From Bolinopsis microptera (taxonomy: Eukaryota > Ctenophora > Tentaculata > Lobata > Bolinopsidae), in contig NC_087080.1 of NCBI RefSeq assembly GCF_026151205.1, positions 16,467,337 to 16,531,336 of the forward strand: a stretch of DNA of 64,000 bases. The letters run 5' to 3'. A program made the translations under genes and the position numbers. Under the pieces are notes generated by a model. That model worked only from the letters and a program-made list of their open reading frames with translations. It had not been told where the DNA came from and made no database searches. Position 1 is the first letter of the stretch; each line of letters starts with the position of its first letter. Positions 56,772 to 64,000 of this stretch are shown piece by piece.

Positions 56772-57559
56772 TAGACTTAAGATTAGTGTAATCTATAAAC
56801 TGAAAGTAGATGTTAATAAACTTTTGATAGATAAGCACTTTTGGAAAATAGTATTACTATTATTATTGAAATACTGTTCTGATAATCAAAGTTTTGCAAA
56901 TAAATGAATTACGAAAAGAGTAGTTTTTAATTTTGTCATAGTATTAGCCAAAAACATGATTATACATTTTTTTGTAGAACATTAGAGCTTCGGTAACACG
57001 TCTGAGGCTCTAATAGCTATCATGAAGTTACCTTGAGAAATGTGTTAAAAGTGTCTTTTGAGCAAATTAGCATCATGAGTTATGTTGTTTAATATAATAA
57101 TAAGCCTAGGGGCTATTACATATTAGTATTACAGTCCAAATAGTTTTGAAGCTACTTGTTCGATCCACCGCAAGTTACAAATACATGATTATGACACCCC
57201 ATCATGGGTGGCCAGGTGGCCTGCAGACCCTGGGTAGCACGAATTTTGTCACTAAATGGTAATGCCAGAAAAAATAAATCTATGGGTTCTAATTATTATT
57301 ATTAGTATTAGTATCATAGGTAAATTCTCGTGCTTACTCATTACATAAGAATAATTTATTAGTATAAAAAACGTGATGAATGCAGATTAGCATATAAAAT
57401 TCACATGGCATGACCCAATTCATAATATTAATATTATGTTAATATGTTTCATTACCTATGAAACACTGAAAGTGAAACACATTTAGCATTAAAAACGCCT
57501 AGTAAATATAGAGACTGCCGTAACTCTTACCGTTTTCTTAATTAAGCCGCTCGGAAATT

Positions 57560-57985
<426 letters not shown>

Positions 57986-58320
57986 TTAAACGAATAACGT
58001 AAGCTCACTTATTAATGATGCTGTAACTGAATTGTCCTTAGATTTTGTGGCAATTCTGCACGCTTCAACAATCTTCGGTTTCTGTCCAATGTTTTGAAAA
58101 ATCTCGCTAACTGTGTCAATAAGTTCTCTATATATCTCGCTCCCTTGTGACGGACCAAATACAATGACGTTGCGACTGCGGTCCTCTTCCTCAACAACAC
58201 GTTTTACTACGCTTTTGAGCGTTTCCAAGCTTATGACTTGCTCAGCTTTGGCTGTGAATTCTTCGCCATTGAACTGTATGTTTGTGTTTTAGGTGAGTCA
58301 ACAACAGATGTCTTAACGGC
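57986..58320 (-). pseudogene. short conserved open frame in the right arm (inner copy)
   Basis: Minus-strand copy of the frame at 47652-47998, with one substitution visible in 80 residues (ACRIATK versus ACRIVTK). It carries the same small insertion that breaks the frame upstream. Confidence 0.6.
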
Positions 58321-59221
58321 GTTCTTCAACATTTCAAGTTGTCCAGTTTTACAGTCCGAAAGCTCTGCCTGAGTTTTTCGGATAGCTTTATTCGGACGTT
58401 ATTTTACCCGTACCGCAACCGGAAATAATGTGAACGGGCGTAGCCATAATTTTGAGAGGACATTAAAATAAACGTGACCGCTCAATGCTCTATTTACTAA
58501 CAATTTAAAACGTCCGCCAAAATTCGAACGGATATTAAAATAAACGGACATTAAAATGAACGCTAGTGCTTAACTTGTAGCATCTGGCATTTGCAACTAT
58601 TAACTTATGTCCGTAATTGATCATGCAATTTGAGCGCCGCCTTAACGGCGTTCTTCAACATTTCAAGTTGTCCAGTTTTACAGTCCGAAAGCTCTGCCTG
58701 AGTTTATCGGATAGCTTTATTCGGACGTTATTTTACCCGTACCGCAACCGGAAATAATGTGAACGGGCGTAGCCATAATTTTGAGAGGACATTAAAATAA
58801 ACGTGACCGCTCAATGCTCTATTTACTAACAATTTAAAACGTCCGCCAAAATTCGAACGGATATTAAAATAAACGGACATTAAAATGAACGCTAGTGCTT
58901 AACTTGTAGCATCTGGCATTTGCAACTATTAACTTATGTCCGTAAAAATAAAGTCCAATAAGGACAAATTAGCGTTATTGATCATGCAATTTGAGCGCCG
59001 CCTGGTAAATATATAAACCGACACAATTAGTATACAGTACAACTACAACAACTGAAAGTCTAAATTGAAGTCGAACATTATTTGTAAAATCGCATGTAGC
59101 ATGATGCCTGCAGGCCTGCTCCTGCTGTACACTGTACAGTACAGTGTACGCAGGCGAGTACAGAATTAGTAAATTAGCGCACGCGGCACAAGGCGGATTT
59201 TATTTATTGGAATCAAATATT

Positions 59222-59580
59222 TTGCAATAACTTAAACGAATAACGTAATTGCTCATTTATTAATGATGCTGTAACTAAATTGTCCTTAGATTTTCTGGCA
59301 ATTTTGCACGCTTCAACAATCTTCGGTTTCTGTCCAATGTTTTGGAAAATCACGCTAACTGTGTCAATAAGTTCTCTATATATCTCGCTCCCTTGTAACA
59401 GACCAAATACAATGACGTTGCGACTAGACTGCGGTCCTCTTCCTCGACAACACGTTTTACTACGCTTTTGAGCGTTTCCGAGCTTATGACTTGCTCAGTT
59501 GGCTGTGAATTCTTCGCCATTGATCTGTATGTTTGTGTTTTAGGTGAGTTAACAACAGATGTCTTAACGGCGTTCTTCAA
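59222..59580 (-). pseudogene. short open frame in the right arm (outer, decayed copy)
   Basis: Third copy of the same frame. Here the N-terminal half is intact (MAKNSQPTEQVISSETLKS), while the part after EEEDRS is shifted by a small insertion. No tetranucleotide array follows it. Taken together, the three copies carry different lesions. Confidence 0.6.
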
Positions 59581-60468
59581 CGTTTCAAGTTGTTTAGTTT
59601 TACGCAGTCCGAAAGCTCTGCCTGAGCTTATCGGATAGCTTTATTCGGACGTTATTTTACCCGTACTGCAACCGGAAATAATGTGAACGGGAATAATTTT
59701 GAGCGGACATTAAAATAAACGCGACCGCTCAATGGTCTATTTAATTACAATTTAAAACGTCCGCCAATATTCGAACGGATATTAAAATTAAAATGAACGG
59801 ACATTAAAATGAACGCTTATAGGGCTTAACTTGTAGTTGTAGCATTTGGCATTTGCAGCAACTATTAACTTATGTCCGTAAAAATAAAGTCCAATAAGGA
59901 CAAATTAGCGTTGCCGTTATTAATTATTGATCATATTAGTTGTACAACTACAATTAATATTTTGGTATTCCCCTGCATGTGTCATGGTTCCAACAGGAAA
60001 ATATTTCAATCTGCAATCCGAGTAGAATGTAAATATACTGCGATCTCTGATATATAGTTATACTGAAACATAGCCTGAGCTGCAACCGTTCACCACTACA
60101 ATTAGTGCATACCTCAATACACATTACGGCCGGATCGGGATAATGCGATCCTGAGGGCTATAATTATTAAAAGGTGTTCTCACGAGATCTCCGACACATG
60201 AATTCTATCGATTCACCATTGAGTATGAATCAGCAATTAAACTACTGAGCTTACATATGCAGAATGATGGATGAGCACATATAATTGCCTGCTTCATAGT
60301 TTGTTCACCCAATCTATTCACCCAATGTTATTGTTACGATCAAAGCTGTGTTAGGACCATTTTCAAAAATATTTCGCCATCTATACTGTCACAATGTAAG
60401 TTTTACAATGGTACAACCTCCATAAAAATCTAAAAAAATCGGATAAAACCAACCACACTATTGACGAT

Positions 60469-62029
60469 GTCAATCCGTCGAGATCGTTGCTTTGCGAAGC
60501 AGAGCAACGATCGTCGACGATGCGAAGCAAGAATGCTAGTTTGCGCGGCGCGTCGAAGCGGCGAAGTCCTCCAATTATATTACTGCTACCTCTTGTTATA
60601 CGTTGTATGACCCGCCGCGCACAAGTGCGCGGCTCCCCCTGTATGGTAAGAACGACATTACTGGGTAGCGCTCAGCCTGTCTGCTGTCATTCCGCCTAAT
60701 CTCTATTCGGTTTAAATGTTTATGAACATAATAGCCTGAGGTCCCCAGGTAAGAACGATTTGTATCACGTTGTGACCCCCACAGTCGTTTCACGATACAG
60801 GGGGAGCCGTGCACTCGTGCGCGGCGGGTCATACAACGTATATGACAAAGAACGACTTAGTGAAACGACCGTGGGGGTCACGATGTGTCGTGATACAAGC
60901 AACTTCCACTCCTTCTAATTGTTATACAATAAATTCTACAATTCTAATTTTGTATCGTGATGGAGATCGGTGTCCATTCAACATTTTTACCAAGTTGTCG
61001 TTTGTTATAGAGACGCGCGCTGAGCTGGACTCGTCGACGGTCTTGAAATATAACATTTGAAACAAATATTTTACGAGTATCAACCGTTAAGTCGTTTGAT
61101 ATGAGAGATTATAACGAACATCACGCACTTTCTTTCGCCCCGTCAACCTATAACTAATTTATTAAAAAAGTGACAACCATACTTGTATAAACGGCAAAGC
61201 ATAAAATTGAATTTTTTTAAAAACTGAATTTTTGTTTAGCTGCAAATGCTGGGCTGTTCGTTTTCCTCTATATTGCAGTACAATAAGTAAATTAATCGAT
61301 TGACAATATCAACCCTTCCAAATCTTTACTTTGCAAAGCTGAAAGCAATCATGCAATGATAGTTGGTGCGGCAAAGTCTTCCAAATAAATTAAGTAAATC
61401 ACACAAAATGGCTAAATTGTAATTGTTTTAAATTTTACAGCACAGTTAAGTTTTTGCATGATGACACTCTTGTCCAATAGCTCTTGCACGCAAATGTAAA
61501 ACATGCCCCTCCCCCAGGTTCGTTTCGTTAGTTGCCACTGTTTTAATACTTTCAACACTACTATATAACAAATAATTTGAGGATGTCCAATATGTCCATG
61601 GCTTGCTAAAGTCAACTGCATCGGGGGTACTATGATGGTCCAGGGGGTGCTGAATCAGAAGACTGGCACGCTAACCTGTTAAGAAGTTAAGTAGTTGTAG
61701 TGAATAATGTTTCTGTTTGGAAATGTATAACTCCATTCACACCACAATCCACAATTGGACAATTGGACAACCCTGATTAATGTATAGATAGTGTTGAAAG
61801 AATTTTGAGCTTAAATCTTGAACCAATACTTCTGATAACTTTTGGGGCTGTGCTCCAAGAACAGGCTGACATATATATGGCTTATGGATTATATTTAATG
61901 TATTCTGATTAAATGATAGGGCTTGCCAGTCCAACCACCTCATATTTTTCATACTCACTCACTCTTGTCCCATGTGTCGTAGTCCGTCAGTCTGTTCAAT
62001 TTTTCAATCTTTTGAATCATTTTGACTAA
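60469..62029. other. intergenic region with a diverged duplication and an inverted repeat
   Basis: No gene recognised. 60470-60580 (GATCGTTGCTTTGCGAAGC ... GAAGTCCTCC) returns in diverged, AT-enriched form at about 61300-61390. An inverted repeat lies at 60590-60660 and 60773-60850. The rest is AT-rich and featureless to me. Confidence 0.5.
60590..60850. repeat. inverted repeat with GC-rich arms
   Basis: ACGTTGTATGACCCGCCGCG, continuing to GCTCCCCCTGTAT, reads forward at about 60600 and in reverse at about 60780-60845. The arms are about 60-70 bp with a few mismatches and a spacer of about 110 bp. It may be the two ends of a small foldback element. Confidence 0.75.
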
Positions 62030-62170
62030 TCCAGTTTAAATACACTTTCATTGTTTTCCACAACGGAACATTTGAAATTGCTATCTGCTTTTCTTTCTTT
62101 CCAGGGAGTGTGCTGGTTGGACGTGAAGGTGCCCCCTGGATTGCCTGGTACCCCCAATTGCTTCTACGCC

Positions 62171-64000
62171 ATGAACGATACACCCACTGACTCTTCTCAA
62201 TCTGTTCCGGACCAGACTTCAACTACTACGGTTCCGGATCAGACTACACCTGCACCCACGACTCCTACCGTTATGGTGGAAATTGACGAAGTACTGAAGG
62301 ATGTTGAAAATATAATTCTTTCAGAATACCACGAATCAGAGGAAAATAAAGATTGTAGCAGCCTCCTTAGTTTCTTCTCAGGGTCTACCCCCCTTGACAA
62401 CTTCCTGTTGACTCACTCGCAGAGCCTGCGCTCAGAGGTAGATATCATTAAGCTCAACATCTGTAACATTCTAAAACTTGATGTGAACAAATTTGCAATC
62501 ATAACGCCATCTATGGTTAAGAGCTGCCCATCTCTTAAAAAACTCACCTTAGCAGAGGGTCTACTATCCCTGCTTGGCCTTGCAGAAAATGTCTGTGCTG
62601 TAATAAGTGGCAAGAGATGTGACCACGAGGTTAAGTCCCCTTCTTATTTGTCAGCCCCCTCCAGCATTCCAATGGGTCATACTACTTCTAACGAAAGCTC
62701 TATACACAAGTCCTTAGAAGATATTCAAACATCCATTAAAACCTTGAAAGACAATGATAGCCACCTTAGGACTCTTGACTCCATAAACACCAAGCTTGCT
62801 GAGCTCAAAGTTGATATTAACTGTTTCAAAAACAGCAGATCCTCAAACGTATCCACTCCTGACCTGCCCATGCCTCCTTTTATCATAGGGCCACCAGCAG
62901 CCTGTGAAACAGACCATGAACAGCTCCTGCTAGATGCACAGAAGCCTTCAAGTGCAGACGACCCTAAGTCTAAGCACATCATGTCTTATTTACCAGAATT
63001 CATTGATACAACCTTGAACTCTCAGCTATTAGATTTCCTTGCTCAACAGAACGATGATTTTGTCAAGAACACAGAAAACGGGCATGGAGTTATAAGCTTT
63101 GGTGAACGATATGATTACCCCGGGGCAAAAGCTGCTAAGCCCATATCAGAAGACCTGCCTGAAGTTCTTGCTGAACTTGCCTCAAGGATAAAGAAGCTTT
63201 GCCCTGAAACAGTTATTAATCAATGCCTGATCAACCGGTACAATGATGAGAGCAGTTTTCTCCCTAAACACTCGGATAACGAGAACTCGCTTGTGCATGA
63301 TAGTTCGATTTTCACTGTATCGTTAGGAAGCCAGTGTTCAGTTAAGTTCTCAATGAAAGGATCAGAAAGTGGGGAAGTCATTGAGACAATAGAGGGACGC
63401 AGTCTATATATCATGAGCAAGCAGTCTCAGTTCCTCTGGGACCACAGAATAGATAAGAGCAGTGAAAGGAGGGACGTGAGATTCAGTATAACGTTCCGCT
63501 ACGTGAGCAGCAGTAGCAATGCAACATTGATTATTGGTGACTCAAATACCTGGTTCCTCCGATTTGGTGCTGGAAAAGGGACATTCGGTCACAAACTGCC
63601 TGGAAAAAGACTTGAATGCTTCACAATAGATCAGTTAGACCCTGCCCTTTGTGTAGGATATAAGAATGTTGTAGTACACTGTGGTGTAAATAATATTAAG
63701 AGGGGAGGGGGTGATGTTAAACACTGGGCTAATGAGCTGACGAAGAAGCTCACGAATATTTGTGAAATTTGTCCTTACTCTAAAGTTATAGTTTCACCAA
63801 TCCTACCAACTAGGTCCTCCTGGCTAAATGAGAGAGCCATGGAGTTTAATAGTATATTGTTTGGGTACTGTAATACCAACGCTAGAATAGGAAATTTAGA
63901 TTTTGATAGTTTTGTCGATGAGGAGGGTCTACTGAACAAACAGTTTTGTAGGTACAAGAAGCCGGATGACCCAATCCACCTGGGGTCAAGCGGTATCTTC
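62171..64000 (+). CDS. AlkB-type 2OG-Fe(II) dioxygenase fused to an SGNH/GDSL-type esterase (incomplete, 610 codons)
   Basis: An uninterrupted frame from ATG 62171 (open since 62030) to the window edge. Residues 1-340 are acidic, Ser/Thr-rich and partly helical, with no recognised domain. At about 340-445 lies an AlkB-like fold: NRY (355-357), H367-x-D369 in KHSDNE, the distal His425 in WDHRI, and R437-x5-R443 in RFSITFR. These are the iron- and 2-oxoglutarate-binding residues of the family, so an oxidative demethylase of alkylated nucleic acid is expected. At 452-610 lies an SGNH-type hydrolase: block I GDSN (456-459), HCGVNN (503-508), and block V D600-x2-H603 in DPIHLGSSGI. CR1-type LINEs are known to carry an esterase in ORF1. 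I infer this is an ORF1-like protein of a retroelement whose RT would lie to the right. A spliced host gene (acceptor-like TTTCCAG at 62105) is the alternative. Confidence 0.75.
   Translation, partial: MNDTPTDSSQSVPDQTSTTTVPDQTTPAPTTPTVMVEIDEVLKDVENIILSEYHESEENKDCSSLLSFFSGSTPLDNFLLTHSQSLRSEVDIIKLNICNILKLDVNKFAIITPSMVKSCPSLKKLTLAEGLLSLLGLAENVCAVISGKRCDHEVKSPSYLSAPSSIPMGHTTSNESSIHKSLEDIQTSIKTLKDNDSHLRTLDSINTKLAELKVDINCFKNSRSSNVSTPDLPMPPFIIGPPAACETDHEQLLLDAQKPSSADDPKSKHIMSYLPEFIDTTLNSQLLDFLAQQNDDFVKNTENGHGVISFGERYDYPGAKAAKPISEDLPEVLAELASRIKKLCPETVINQCLINRYNDESSFLPKHSDNENSLVHDSSIFTVSLGSQCSVKFSMKGSESGEVIETIEGRSLYIMSKQSQFLWDHRIDKSSERRDVRFSITFRYVSSSSNATLIIGDSNTWFLRFGAGKGTFGHKLPGKRLECFTIDQLDPALCVGYKNVVVHCGVNNIKRGGGDVKHWANELTKKLTNICEICPYSKVIVSPILPTRSSWLNERAMEFNSILFGYCNTNARIGNLDFDSFVDEEGLLNKQFCRYKKPDDPIHLGSSGIF

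Overview
The window is eukaryotic and most likely from an invertebrate animal. It has multi-exon genes with GT-AG introns, AATAAA signals, a rhodopsin-type GPCR, many minisatellites, and at least eight mobile elements, most placed here by an exact target-site duplication (TSD). Nothing in it looks bacterial, and no tRNA or rRNA was recognised. The species cannot be named from sequence alone. The DD3-3-like genes and the mix of elements would suit a marine, perhaps non-bilaterian, invertebrate (inference).

Layout. 1-3661: a 46-bp minisatellite, then the 3' part of a DD3-3-like secreted protein gene (paralogue A). 4072-5497 (-): a class A GPCR whose 5' end abuts a 1.3-kb Mutator-like element (5549-6874). 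7919-35868: a second DD3-3-like gene (paralogue B), with 22 exons that splice in frame into an 813-residue secreted or type I membrane protein. Its introns hold long minisatellites, an intact-ended Ty3/gypsy LTR retrotransposon (19102-25509, two identical LTRs) and a 2.2-kb TIR element (26322-28491). 36342-42240 (-): a 10-exon gene of about 627 codons, possibly OB-fold, with a hAT-like and a pogo-like non-autonomous element in its introns. 44932-46102: the 3' end of an RNase H-bearing LINE. 46439-60460: a 14-kb DNA transposon with 2.3-3.4 kb inverted arms, an 8-bp TSD and an 11-exon transposase-like gene (752 aa). A 5'-truncated CR1/L2-like LINE sits antisense in one intron of that gene. 62171-end: an open frame of 610 codons, unfinished at the window edge, that joins an AlkB-type 2-oxoglutarate dioxygenase to an SGNH/GDSL-type esterase.

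Main observation. Nearly every minisatellite in the two DD3-3-like genes starts at an exon-intron junction, and each unit carries a copy of that junction's splice donor or acceptor plus a short exon fragment. This holds for at least ten junctions, and for one in the neighbouring GPCR. Three introns present in paralogue B are absent at the matching places in paralogue A. This points to recurrent tandem duplication across splice junctions, perhaps linked to intron gain and growth.

The other two items most worth following up are the 14-kb transposon, which I could not assign to a superfamily, and the AlkB-SGNH frame at the right edge.
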